A stretch of 29,903 nt of DNA from a virus: positions 1 to 29,903 of IMG/VR virus record IMGVR_UViG_3300046656_000241, one strand, 5' to 3'. How positions within the stretch are numbered: position 1 is the first letter of the stretch; each line of letters starts with the position of its first letter. Under the pieces are notes generated by a model. It worked only from the letters and a program-made list of their open reading frames with translations. It did no database searches and was not told the DNA's origin. This document shows, in pieces, positions 9,436 to 16,234 of this stretch. A program made the position numbers and the translations under genes.

Positions 9436-9622
9436 ACTCTGCCTCTTTTGCTAAGAACTCACGGCGCCACTCTCGCGCCTCTTCAATGTCAGTATAACTC
9501 GGCGAGGTGAAGATAAGGCGTTCTGATTTACCAACGCCTCGGATGATCTTGCAGTAGTACTTTCCACCTCGGTCCCACCGGTAGATGCCCCGGCCGTACT
9601 TACTCTCTCGCGCCTCTCGCAT
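9329..9622 (-). CDS. AP2/Arm-type DNA-binding domain-like small protein
   Basis: 97 residues. The start ATG follows GGAAGAG and a stop lies in frame upstream. Residues 8-60 read YGRGIYRWDRGGKYYCKI, then a polar strand, then EEAREWRREF: three short beta strands followed by a helix, the layout of AP2-like DNA-binding domains found in phage HNH proteins and integrases. No nuclease domain is attached. The last 35 residues are Arg/Gly-rich and overlap the following membrane-protein gene in another frame. The fold call is tentative. Confidence 0.45.
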   Translation of the reverse strand: MREARESKYGRGIYRWDRGGKYYCKIIRGVGKSERLIFTSPSYTDIEEAREWRREFLAKEAEYANSPRKWQILGGTVLRRRRGGGQSPQGNVARYPG

Positions 9623-9682
9623 CTCTTCCTCCGGGCTTTCCGCCTCTTTCTCTCCTGGGCCCCAGACCGCCCTGGGGTCCGC

Positions 9683-9826
9683 TTAGACATCTTCCACCTT
9701 AATCAGCACTTGGTGGCAGGTCATCCGGATGCGGTCCAGGAGTTTCCCAGCCGGGGCCCGGGTATCATAAGCCAGGGCTTGGATGCCACGGATCGCGGTC
9801 AGCAGGATTTGCTCTTTACTTGGCAC
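9683..9826 (-). CDS. Hypothetical small protein (GTG start)
   Basis: A longer frame is open upstream, but the natural start is the GTG at 9826, inside the last codons of the preceding 51-residue gene. That gives a 47-residue helical protein. It has Leu/Ile-rich faces and several Arg/Lys residues, suggesting a small amphipathic helical bundle or dimer. No family recognised. Its stop is a few bases before the terminator-free run to the AP2-like gene. Confidence 0.45.
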   Translation of the reverse strand: MPSKEQILLTAIRGIQALAYDTRAPAGKLLDRIRMTCHQVLIKVEDV

Positions 9827-9971
9827 TGGCCATCTCCGACACTCTGCGCTTGGCCAGCTCGGCCTCAAGCTGATTGATCCACAGTGAGGCATAGCCATTA
9901 TTTGAGATGGACTTCTGGCGCTTGAGCGCATCCTCCAGCTCGTCCACAGTCATTAGCCACAGGTCTTTCAT
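9816..9971 (-). CDS. Hypothetical small protein, 51 residues
   Basis: The ATG overlaps the stop of the preceding gene (ATGA) and the stop lies 10 bases beyond the next GTG, so it sits tightly within the operon. The protein begins MKDLWLMTVDELEDAL and continues with SNNGYASLWINQLEAELAKR, an acidic/basic alternating helical sequence. It resembles the small two-helix proteins common in phage early operons. No function can be given. Confidence 0.6.
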   Translation of the reverse strand: MKDLWLMTVDELEDALKRQKSISNNGYASLWINQLEAELAKRRVSEMASAK

Positions 9972-10129
9972 CTGAATGCTCCGGTTTTGAGTTGTTGATC
10001 CACTCTTATCAATGCCCGTCGCCGAATTTCAGGCCGTACCCAGGCCAACACCTTCATCAAGGCTCGAACTGTGAGGTCTACAGTGACATCTGGGTCCGCG
10101 CGGGACTCCCGCTCAGGCTCATTATACAC
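9968..10129 (-). CDS. Hypothetical small protein (GTG start after a strong ribosome site)
   Basis: 53 residues. A GGGGAGG site stands 6 bases before the GTG at 10129, and that GTG overlaps the end of the metallophosphatase gene, so I prefer it to an earlier in-frame start. The first 15 residues are acidic and polar; the rest is a helical Arg/Leu/Val-rich segment. Its stop forms ATGA with the next gene. Unknown function. Confidence 0.55.
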   Translation of the reverse strand: MYNEPERESRADPDVTVDLTVRALMKVLAWVRPEIRRRALIRVDQQLKTGAFR

Positions 10130-11051
10130 TGAGTACCTCCCCTCTAAACTGCACAAGTCCCTTAGCTTCATCAAGTACACTCACCAACTCCGGAGTCAGG
10201 AGTTGTCCCTTCCACCAAGTGAGCACGGCGAACCCCGAGCGCCAGTCCCGGGGGTTGTCCTCCAGGTAGTTGAACTGTGGCCCGGTCGTGGGTGACAGAC
10301 ATCCTGTATCAACCCCGTACCGGGTCCCGTTGTAATCAGTATATGGCGTCACTTTCTGGCTATGCAGGTGCCCCGTGACCATACTCCGCCCTGAGGCCAG
10401 GGCGTTGCTATACGGCGCGTTGGGCCCACCCTTGTAGCGATGTTTGACAATCACCCCACCGATGTCCGCGCTCCAGCAGGGCTCCCAGGCCGGGAAGTGA
10501 TGCACTAGCCTCGTGCCCCCCACCCCCTTATATTCCGGGACTGCGGTCGCGAGTCTGGTGTTAAAACGGGCGTCGTGGTTGCCGAGTGGCCAGATGTGCC
10601 GTGAGCCCGGGGAAGCTGATCTAATTTCACCCATTCTTTCTTGGACTGCTTCGAGCTCTTCACTGAGAGTCGGCAGGTTTTCCCAACCGATGGGTGGATG
10701 TCTGCTGATCGTTGAGCCATCGAGTGCATCTCCATTCATTACAACGACTTTGGGTTTCAGTTTCTTCGCGAAGTGGACAAAGGCCCGGTGGGCCGTGCTA
10801 CTTGGCCCCGGCCAGTAATGCGCGTCCCCGCCAACGAGACAGGTTCCCGAGGTCATCGTAGCCACTATCACATTGGGGGCATGCACACTCGTCCCCTGGG
10901 TCGCGGCCAGCGCCCGCATGCCCATGCGCTTTAGGCGACTCTCGACATTCTGCCGCGTAGTGCGGCCCATGGCCGCAATCTCCGTGCTCGTCATGTGGCG
11001 CGCTAGGCGTGCCAACTCGGCCAGTGGTAGACTTGGTGCAGGTCCCGTCAT
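10122..11051 (-). CDS. Calcineurin-like metallophosphoesterase with N-terminal helix-turn-helix
   Basis: 309 residues. All core motifs of the calcineurin-type phosphoesterase fold appear in order: GDAH (75-78), NGDALDG (106-112), GNHD (157-160) and GHLH (227-230), giving the Asp/His/Asn ligands of a two-metal site. Residues 8-45 look like a helix-turn-helix, consistent with DNA or nucleic-acid association. In phages such enzymes act as phosphodiesterases or nucleases, or on nucleotides; the substrate cannot be read from sequence. ATG 11051 follows GGAGAG. Lying directly after the polymerase, it probably works in DNA or nucleotide processing. Confidence 0.85.
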   Translation of the reverse strand: MTGPAPSLPLAELARLARHMTSTEIAAMGRTTRQNVESRLKRMGMRALAATQGTSVHAPNVIVATMTSGTCLVGGDAHYWPGPSSTAHRAFVHFAKKLKPKVVVMNGDALDGSTISRHPPIGWENLPTLSEELEAVQERMGEIRSASPGSRHIWPLGNHDARFNTRLATAVPEYKGVGGTRLVHHFPAWEPCWSADIGGVIVKHRYKGGPNAPYSNALASGRSMVTGHLHSQKVTPYTDYNGTRYGVDTGCLSPTTGPQFNYLEDNPRDWRSGFAVLTWWKGQLLTPELVSVLDEAKGLVQFRGEVLSV

Positions 11052-11098
11052 TAGTCTCTCCGTTCGTTTCCATTGGTGCTCGCAAATCCCAAGCCATC

Positions 11099-12772
11099 TT
11101 ACACCTCCACTAGCCCCTCTGGATTGAGGCGGCCCTTCTTCGGGTCAGTGTTCCGTTTACCCCAGTTGTCACCAATCGCGATCTCCACCGGGATTATACA
11201 CTCACGCTGGACCCCGGTAAAGTCCTCCACATTCACCACCACCCGCATAAGTTCCCGGACCCGGGGGACGGCTGTGTCCACAAGAGTGATGGGCGTCTGG
11301 AAGAATATGGCGTCATGCACCTGTGCTAGTATCTCCACAAGCCATGGGTCCAATTCATTCCACACCCGCCATAGGCCGGTGTTGAGCACGTCACCCACTC
11401 CGCCTTGCGGCGCGAAGGCAAGACCCTGCTTGCGGGTGTGATCGTCCCAAGGACGCCCGAAGAGCTTGACCTCACGCTCCATCGCATTCACCAGGGGGAG
11501 TTGGTCCTTCACCCGGGCCGCCACCCACTTCTGGTACTCATTGATCATTGGGAATGCGCGAAAATAGCGGGACTGAGCACCAGTCGCCGCTTCGGTTGGT
11601 ATGCGCGCGATACGCGCAATACCGAAGGGTGACAGGCCGAAGTTTGTACCGTGCTGAATTCGCTTTGATTGAAATCGAAAGTCATGACCTGGGACATTGT
11701 CCCATTCGGGATAGGTGCTCGCTGCGATATTCTTATCTTGCTTAATGTCCCCTGTCCAAGGGAGATCGGGCCAGAGTTCGCGGCACACCCAAGTGTGGAC
11801 GTCACCTTTGTGGGCCTCAATATACGCCTCATCCCCAGCCAGATACGCGACCTTAAGAGACTCGGCCGTTTTAAGGTCAGCATACCCAACTTTGCGGCCA
11901 GGATCAGGCACGAATATGTGGCGATGCTGCTCACCAATGTTTTGGAAGTTCGACCCTCTCTTAAAGGGGTCTTTTGAACTGGACCAGCGGCCGGTCCAGG
12001 CGGCAGCAACGTTGAAGCTTGCATGGAAGCGACCTCTTGGGGATAGTTTAGCATTGAGGAATTGAAGTTGCTTTTCGAGGTCTCGATGTAGCAAGATTGC
12101 TTCACAGATATCGGAGAGCCCATCTAGATGCCTTCTCGTCAAACGGCCCGTCTTGGCCTTGTGCCACGCTACGGGGTTCTCTTTGATACTCGATAGAGCT
12201 TCGTCGTCCGTCGTTATCTGCCCTTCCTTCCCATATCTCGCTGGTACCTTCAGCAGGTCGTAGAGAAGATGGGCCACTTGCTTCGAACTTGAAGCTTCGA
12301 ATGCCTTGGGACGCAGTCGGCCCGTGCCACACAGCTCGCAGCGTTTCTCCTGGTCCGAGACTTTCGGCAAGGCGACGGAGGGCCGCGGCCATTTGTGATA
12401 CCCGGGCTTGTTCCCCTTCCTCATCTTCGGGTTCTTCGGACACGGCCCGCTCACCAGCGTAGTCGCTGTCCAAGTCTCCGTTATAAGGGGCATCGTCGCA
12501 ATCGTCTTCTCCTGCGTCGCAAGCTGGCGCCGGACTAGTGTCGCCGACTCCTGGCGAGCTAGCTGATCGATCCGGCAGCCCCTCAGGGTCATGGTAATAG
12601 CCGGTGAAAGCTGGGCAAGGGACCAGCGATAGGTACGTTCCTGCCTCGTATTCAGCAGGGGTTGCAGGACGTCGAAAATTTCGCGTGTACCCGTAGTATC
12701 CAAGCACGCATAGGCGGCAAAGGCCTCGTCCCCCGAAAGGGTTTGGGCCTGAGCCAGGGACACGCTTCTCAT
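11099..12772 (-). CDS. Family A DNA polymerase, lacking Exo I/II (polymerase subunit)
   Basis: 557 residues. The protein opens with an Exo III-like stretch, YACLD (21-25), and has no room for Exo I or II. Polymerase motifs follow: TGRWSS (260-265) with N-F-Q-N near 275-278; motif A with D299 and E304, spaced as in E. coli D705/E710; motif B with R366, K370, H374 and F378-G379; motif C as QVHDA with D487. H374 stands where E. coli Pol I has Phe762, and the acid after the motif C Asp is Ala. A C111/C145/C148 insert in the thumb may bind zinc. The start has a GGGGAG site and overlaps the upstream stop (ATGA), so it is made as its own polypeptide. Confidence 0.92.
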   Translation of the reverse strand: MRSVSLAQAQTLSGDEAFAAYACLDTTGTREIFDVLQPLLNTRQERTYRWSLAQLSPAITMTLRGCRIDQLARQESATLVRRQLATQEKTIATMPLITETWTATTLVSGPCPKNPKMRKGNKPGYHKWPRPSVALPKVSDQEKRCELCGTGRLRPKAFEASSSKQVAHLLYDLLKVPARYGKEGQITTDDEALSSIKENPVAWHKAKTGRLTRRHLDGLSDICEAILLHRDLEKQLQFLNAKLSPRGRFHASFNVAAAWTGRWSSSKDPFKRGSNFQNIGEQHRHIFVPDPGRKVGYADLKTAESLKVAYLAGDEAYIEAHKGDVHTWVCRELWPDLPWTGDIKQDKNIAASTYPEWDNVPGHDFRFQSKRIQHGTNFGLSPFGIARIARIPTEAATGAQSRYFRAFPMINEYQKWVAARVKDQLPLVNAMEREVKLFGRPWDDHTRKQGLAFAPQGGVGDVLNTGLWRVWNELDPWLVEILAQVHDAIFFQTPITLVDTAVPRVRELMRVVVNVEDFTGVQRECIIPVEIAIGDNWGKRNTDPKKGRLNPEGLVEV

Positions 12773-13104
12773 TCGCCGGCTCCCCGTTGATGATATAGTA
12801 CATCGAACTTATCCTTCGCTTTCTTGAACCAACTCTGGTTCTGCCTCTTATACATCACAAAGGCCGAAAAGGCAATGTGACGAATTGTCTCAGCCTCGTC
12901 CGCCAGCCGCGCCATGCTGATCGCCAAGCTGGTGAGCGCGACATCCTCGGGCATGGGGCTGAGTTCCGGTTCCAGGCGCTCCCCGACCCCCGCGGCCCGC
13001 TCGAACTCAGAGATGTTAGCAGGTCCCACTCTGTACCCAGTAGAGGTCTGCTTGATCTTGAGGTAGGCCTTGGAGCAGTGCTCATAGGTACTCGGTACTG
13101 ACAT
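12769..13104 (-). CDS. Hypothetical protein coupled to the polymerase
   Basis: 111 residues. The stop overlaps the polymerase start (ATGA). The N-terminal half is polar; residues about 55-85 form a helix rich in Ala/Met/Ile with a charged face, and the tail is basic and aromatic. No family recognised. Because it lies between the two gene pieces that carry exonuclease motifs, it might be an accessory protein of the split enzyme, but that is only positional inference. Confidence 0.55.
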   Translation of the reverse strand: MSVPSTYEHCSKAYLKIKQTSTGYRVGPANISEFERAAGVGERLEPELSPMPEDVALTSLAISMARLADEAETIRHIAFSAFVMYKRQNQSWFKKAKDKFDVLYHQRGAGE

Positions 13105-13291
13105 TAGACGTCTCGCCCTCCGGGGCCTGCATAGCCTCTAGCATAAGCTTCTGGACATGCGCCACCCGTTCGGTGGCATCGGCAAGCCGTTCCAGGGCCG
13201 CCAGGATCGCATACATAAGCTCGAACCCAGACATGGGGCCGCCCATGGGGGCGATTTGGTGATCAAGGGAGATCAAAAGCGGCGTCGTCAT
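13082..13291 (-). CDS. Hypothetical small helical protein
   Basis: 69 residues from the ATG at 13291, which follows GGAGG by 9 bases; a TTG six bases earlier or an ATG at 13246 are alternatives. The core, about residues 20-57, is a continuous Leu/Ala/Met heptad-like helix with Glu/Arg positions, probably a coiled coil. It overlaps the deoxyribosyltransferase-like gene before it and the 111-residue gene after it. Confidence 0.45.
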   Translation of the reverse strand: MTTPLLISLDHQIAPMGGPMSGFELMYAILAALERLADATERVAHVQKLMLEAMQAPEGETSNVSTEYL

Positions 13292-13667
13292 TTGCAAGCG
13301 CCTCCATTAGGTCGTCCATGTCGTAGAAGTGGAGCACCCCATCCATGTGGTGGAAGATGTTATTTTTCTCGCCTACCACCACCAGGGTCTTGCCCAGGGC
13401 TAGGGCAATCCCGAACTCCGTGTGGTGCCCCGCCCCCTTGCCCGGGAAGACGATCATGCAGTCGCAGGTCACGGTCTCGTAGAAGTCCTTAGCCGCATTC
13501 GCGGCCATCAGTTCCTCGCTGGCCTTGGCGTCCGATGGGCACACCTCGTCGATCCACGCTGACTGCACGGTATAACCGGCTAGCTGCATTATGCTCCTGC
13601 GTTGCTTCATCAAGCCCTGGTCCCCAAATGGGCCCGCAAGGTAGTATGTGCGTTCTATGTTTTTCAT
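13263..13667 (-). CDS. Nucleoside 2-deoxyribosyltransferase-like protein
   Basis: 134 residues. It begins with a beta strand into YLAGPF (9-14), the entry motif of the nucleoside 2-deoxyribosyltransferase superfamily. Later come DCMIVFPGKG (69-78) and HTEFGIALALGK (82-93), where E84 matches the usual catalytic Glu followed by a Gly-containing helix. Known members exchange bases on deoxyribose or cleave N-glycosidic bonds of nucleotides; phage copies are often called DUF4406-like. The start has a near-perfect AGGAGGT that overlaps the stop of the UDG/exonuclease gene. It lies between the two parts of the polymerase, so nucleotide salvage or modification is a reasonable guess. Confidence 0.75.
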   Translation of the reverse strand: MKNIERTYYLAGPFGDQGLMKQRRSIMQLAGYTVQSAWIDEVCPSDAKASEELMAANAAKDFYETVTCDCMIVFPGKGAGHHTEFGIALALGKTLVVVGEKNNIFHHMDGVLHFYDMDDLMEALANDDAAFDLP

Positions 13668-13675
13668 CGAACCTC

Positions 13676-14749
13676 CTAAGCGTCGCGTTTATCTTCTTCC
13701 GAGCCGCCATGCTTCTTGCCTTTACCCCAATGCTTCCAAGCGCCTTGTCGCGAGTATGCAGCTCCCATAAACTGGAGACTAGCAGATAGTTCCGGATAAA
13801 GGGACTTGTGGAGTAGGCGCAGATCGTGAGCCAGATTTCTGACACGAATACCAACGCGGTCCAGTAGCCAGACGACATCGTAGTTCGCGAAATTCTGGCC
13901 CAGCTTGGGGGCTTCCGACTCAAGACATGCCTTAACAGCAAGCCACGCGCGCCGCTCGGTCGCGTGGTCTTTCCAGTAGCTCCGGTTGGTGTTAGCCAAC
14001 CAGATGAAAGGGACATACATTGCCTCATACTGATTTGGGGCGAAGTTCACCCCGCGTATCTGCCCCCACCCCGTCTCAATATCCACCGAGAGCAGATCAG
14101 ACTGAGTACAGGGGCCCGAGAGAAAGCGCTCGACCTCATCGATGGTCGGGGTGATGTAGAGGGCCCGCTTAGGGTATGTGAGGGTCTGGGTCTCGGCCTC
14201 CTGCCGCGCCCGGACTAGGTCCCCTACCGCGATGGTGTAGAGGGACCAGCGCTTTTGGATTTCCTCTGGGTGATAAGTCGGCGCCACCTTGTAGATTTCA
14301 AACGGGCCCGCTCCCAGACGGACGGTGCCCCGGTATGCGGTGATGCCGTTAATGCCCGTGAGGGCCGCGAATGCCGTGGGGCCAAGGGCAACCACAACGT
14401 TTGGCCCAGCTTGTGCCAGCTCACTTTCAAGGCGTAGGAGATTACTCGCCTTAAAGGCTTCCCAGATTTCGCGGTACTTAACCTGGTGCTTGGAGACACT
14501 ATCCCCCTCCAGGATTGTGTTGAAGACATTGGTGACAAGACAATCGGACCGCTCAATCTCAGCGGTCCGGAGTAAGCCCTCTAGTGTCTTGCCCGGGGGC
14601 CCCGTGAAGGGGCGACCCCGCTCGACGTCACCCAGCCGTGGGCTGTCCCCCAGTAGACACAGTTTGCAAGGCCGCACCAATGGTACTTGGCATGGAACCT
14701 CCCGCAACTCGATTGGGGGTAAGCTGTCCTCCGGCTTGCTTAAGAGCAT
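13676..14749 (-). CDS. Uracil-DNA glycosylase-like domain fused to the front half (Exo I-II) of a 3'-5' exonuclease
   Basis: 357 residues. Residues 25-185 follow a family 4-type uracil-DNA glycosylase layout: GDSPRLGD (34-41), RGRPFTGPPGKTL (45-55), VVVALGPTAFAALTG (118-132) and YHPE (159-162). The Fe-S cysteine region of classical family 4 enzymes is not evident, so glycosylase activity is unsure. Residues 218-330 are a DEDD exonuclease: Exo I as DIE (D223, E225) and Exo II as NFANYD (D291), followed by HDLRLLHKSLYPEL. The protein ends 25 residues later, before any Exo III. UDG-like heads on phage polymerases are known, for example in SPO1; here the polypeptide stops and the polymerase is elsewhere. 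The start is uncertain because the frame overlaps the upstream gene by 122 bases. Confidence 0.82.
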   Translation of the reverse strand: MLLSKPEDSLPPIELREVPCQVPLVRPCKLCLLGDSPRLGDVERGRPFTGPPGKTLEGLLRTAEIERSDCLVTNVFNTILEGDSVSKHQVKYREIWEAFKASNLLRLESELAQAGPNVVVALGPTAFAALTGINGITAYRGTVRLGAGPFEIYKVAPTYHPEEIQKRWSLYTIAVGDLVRARQEAETQTLTYPKRALYITPTIDEVERFLSGPCTQSDLLSVDIETGWGQIRGVNFAPNQYEAMYVPFIWLANTNRSYWKDHATERRAWLAVKACLESEAPKLGQNFANYDVVWLLDRVGIRVRNLAHDLRLLHKSLYPELSASLQFMGAAYSRQGAWKHWGKGKKHGGSEEDKRDA

Positions 14750-14936
14750 TGATTTCCATCCCGTAAATCTTAAGTGTCGCCGCCACCATATTGATCAAGT
14801 CCATCGCCCGGTTCATCTGGACCGTGAGGTCCTTCTCCCGCCGCTCCAGGCTATTAACCCGGCCGCCCAGGATCGTGAGGGTGATGATCTGATCCTCTAG
14901 TGCCTTGATCCTGGCGTCATCCGTCGTGTCGCTCAT
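14628..14936 (-). CDS. Hypothetical coiled-coil protein
   Basis: 102 residues. After an acidic start, residues about 8-65 show heptad-like Leu/Ile/Val spacing with Arg/Glu/Asp between, predicting a coiled coil; the tail is Gly/Thr/Pro-rich. The ATG forms ATGA with the preceding small gene. The 3' part overlaps the first 122 bases of the UDG/exonuclease frame, so either the overlap is real or that gene starts further in. Function unknown. Confidence 0.55.
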   Translation of the reverse strand: MSDTTDDARIKALEDQIITLTILGGRVNSLERREKDLTVQMNRAMDLINMVAATLKIYGMEINALKQAGGQLTPNRVAGGSMPSTIGAALQTVSTGGQPTAG

Positions 14937-15097
14937 TTCTTCTTCCCTCCCTTTTTGGGATAATGCCCACCCGACTTCCGCGCCTGGGAATAGGCAATTG
15001 CGATTGCCTGATCCATGGGGCGCCCCGGGTTCGAGCGCTTCAACTCACCAATGTTCTCGGAGATGACTTTCTTGGAAGTGCCGCGCTTGAGAGGCAT
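14933..15097 (-). CDS. DUF6496-like small basic phage protein
   Basis: 54 residues. The sequence [20 protein letters not shown], then a Pro-Gly-Arg segment, then [14 protein letters not shown] with a Lys/Gly tail, matches a very common small phage/bacterial family I recall as DUF6496. It is a short helical, strongly basic protein of unknown role, possibly nucleic-acid associated. The stop overlaps the next ATG. Confidence 0.75.
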   Translation of the reverse strand: MPLKRGTSKKVISENIGELKRSNPGRPMDQAIAIAYSQARKSGGHYPKKGGKKK

Positions 15098-15102
15098 GGC
15101 GT

Positions 15103-15306
15103 CTAGTCCTTCTTCTCTTTATCTGGCTTTTGCTTGGCCATAATGTCCACTGCGCCCTTGAAGGCGTTTTTGACCTTGCCCGGGATGGCGGCCTTTTCCT
15201 TCCCGCGCAGCATTGCCTGGGTGTCTGAGTAGGCATCGCGCACCGCCTGGGTCTGCTTGCCACGCCCAAACCCGGCGCTCGTTTTGATTGACTTTGGCTT
15301 AGCCAT
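15103..15306 (-). CDS. Small basic protein
   Basis: 67 residues, very Lys/Arg-rich at both ends with a helical middle. AGGAGA stands 6 bases before the ATG. It is the second of three consecutive small basic proteins, with the DUF6496-like gene after it and a 47-residue Lys/Gly/Ala-rich gene before it. A DNA-condensing or DNA-binding role is possible but not shown. Confidence 0.6.
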   Translation of the reverse strand: MAKPKSIKTSAGFGRGKQTQAVRDAYSDTQAMLRGKEKAAIPGKVKNAFKGAVDIMAKQKPDKEKKD

Positions 15307-15324
15307 GGGTGTCTCCTAAGTGGT

Positions 15325-15366
15325 GGGGCGGGCCTGCTAGTAAGCTGGCCACAGGTATCCCGCCCC
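15325..15366 (-). repeat. Intergenic inverted repeat (hairpin) between two small basic genes
   Basis: GGGGCGGG and CCCGCCCC form an 8-bp stem, extended by CCTG/CAGG after a small bulge. It lies between the stop at 15374 and the start at 15306. There is no T-run, so it is not a typical terminator; it could be a processing site, a partial attenuator or an mRNA stabiliser. Confidence 0.6.
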
Positions 15367-15373
15367 GCCGATC

Positions 15374-15517
15374 TTACTTACCCTTCTTCTTGGTCGAGGC
15401 CGCAGCCATCGCCCCTGAAAACGGGTTCTTGCTCGCACCAGGGGCCCCGTAGGGCACCTTGGCGATCACACCGGCCTTCTTGCCGCCGGCCTTCTTACCT
15501 GCTACGAACTTGGGCAT
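15374..15517 (-). CDS. Small Lys/Gly/Ala-rich basic protein
   Basis: 47 residues, starting at an ATG that overlaps the previous stop (TAATG) and ending at TAA before the hairpin. The N-terminus is a run of Lys/Gly repeats, followed by an Ala/Val/Pro segment and a Lys-rich end. It resembles small basic phage proteins that are often annotated only as hypothetical. Confidence 0.6.
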   Translation of the reverse strand: MPKFVAGKKAGGKKAGVIAKVPYGAPGASKNPFSGAMAAASTKKKGK

Positions 15518-15984
15518 TAGTTCAACTCCGCGTAGGTGGTGATGATGTTCTCGGTGATGAGAGCACCAGTGGCCTTATTGGTCCGTGTGCCAAGCGTAGT
15601 GTAGCCCACGAACTCACGGGCCTTTGCTTCCACGAGCGAGTCCTTAATGGTCTTGCCCGCGGTCGTGACCCCCATCTTAGCGAGGATGTTCCGAACCTTC
15701 GCGTAGTCCTGGCTCTTGGACAGCCAGATCGTCACGAAGACCACATTCTCACTATAGTCGTAGTCCGCGCCCAAGGCGTCGAGCGCATGTTGGTCCACGT
15801 CGTCCATCGGCTCCTGGGGCTCCATGACAAAAAGCACCCGGGTATCACCATCCTCACTCTTGGGCGGCATCGCCTTCGCGCTGGTGCAGCGGTACCTCCA
15901 CGAGCCGTCCGGCAGGAACTGGGGCTTCGGAATGTCGTCCCAAATCCGGTCGATGATCTGCTCGTAACCCATCTGTTGCGTCAT
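15517..15984 (-). CDS. Hypothetical protein beside the recombinase, possibly ssDNA-binding type
   Basis: 155 residues, ATG 15984 with an AGAGAGGA site 8 bases before it. The sequence has alternating beta-like segments (about 27-35, 49-56 and 80-90), a Asp/Tyr-rich turn, and a helix-strand C-terminal part with GKTIKDSLVEAK. Phages with Sak4-like ATPases often place a single-strand-binding or similar partner near them, and length and beta content allow that, but I cannot identify an OB-fold signature. It is the first gene behind the strongest promoter seen in the window, implying high expression. Confidence 0.6.
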   Translation of the reverse strand: MTQQMGYEQIIDRIWDDIPKPQFLPDGSWRYRCTSAKAMPPKSEDGDTRVLFVMEPQEPMDDVDQHALDALGADYDYSENVVFVTIWLSKSQDYAKVRNILAKMGVTTAGKTIKDSLVEAKAREFVGYTTLGTRTNKATGALITENIITTYAELN

Positions 15985-16234
15985 CTTTTGCGTCCTCTCT
16001 CAGTGCACTGTGACCCGATAATACCACCGTCGGGGCTTCGGTGTCAATGCGGCGTTTCGTCGCATTAGGTCTGGGCGGCCGGATGACACCGCGCCGCTTC
16101 AGTAGCTTGTGGAGCGCGCTCCGCTCCATCTTGAGTGTGATGGCCAGGGAGGATATGTTCCACGCATGGCGCTCGATGAGCGTCTTGAGGAACTGGTGCT
16201 CCCACTCCAGCCGGGCTTCCGTTAGTTTGTTCAT
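15854..16234 (-). CDS. Fis-type helix-turn-helix DNA-binding protein
   Basis: 126 residues. Residues 5-52 match the C-terminal Fis-family helix-turn-helix as found in response regulators: a first helix with EWEHQFLKTLIERH, a turn at NISSLA, then MERSALHKLLKRRGV as recognition helix. Phage proteins of this kind commonly stop near there. Here the frame continues for about 70 Arg/Asp/Pro-rich residues, passing through a promoter and 131 bases into the next gene. A ribosome site AAAGGGAAAG precedes ATG 16234. A transcription regulator of the early operon is the likely role. Confidence 0.7.
   Translation of the reverse strand: MNKLTEARLEWEHQFLKTLIERHAWNISSLAITLKMERSALHKLLKRRGVIRPPRPNATKRRIDTEAPTVVLSGHSALREDAKDDATDGLRADHRPDLGRHSEAPVPAGRLVEVPLHQREGDAAQE
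16018..16047 (-). promoter_or_regulatory. Near-consensus sigma-70 promoter with palindrome at the start site
   Basis: On the minus strand TTGACA is followed after 18 bases by TATTAT. The expected start is near 16011, about 27 bases before the ATG at 15984. A 10-bp palindrome, CAGTGCACTG (16001-16010), lies at or just after the start and could be an operator. The promoter sits inside the C-terminal coding part of the Fis-like gene. Confidence 0.75.

Noticed and set aside
9451-9690. Arg-rich 79-residue minus-strand frame starting at the stop of the previous gene
   Set aside because: Most of it lies under the AP2-like frame, which shows domain-like order; the Arg/Ser composition is typical of a shifted frame in GC-rich DNA.
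10798-11097. 99-residue Cys/His-rich minus-strand frame starting just after the polymerase stop
   Set aside because: It overlaps the start of the metallophosphatase by about 250 bases, and that gene has all motifs and its own ribosome site. The Cys/His pattern is probably chance.
13489-14028. 179-residue minus-strand frame across the end of the UDG/exonuclease gene, considered as a frameshift continuation with Exo III
   Set aside because: No exonuclease or polymerase motif appears in it; it reads as a shadow.
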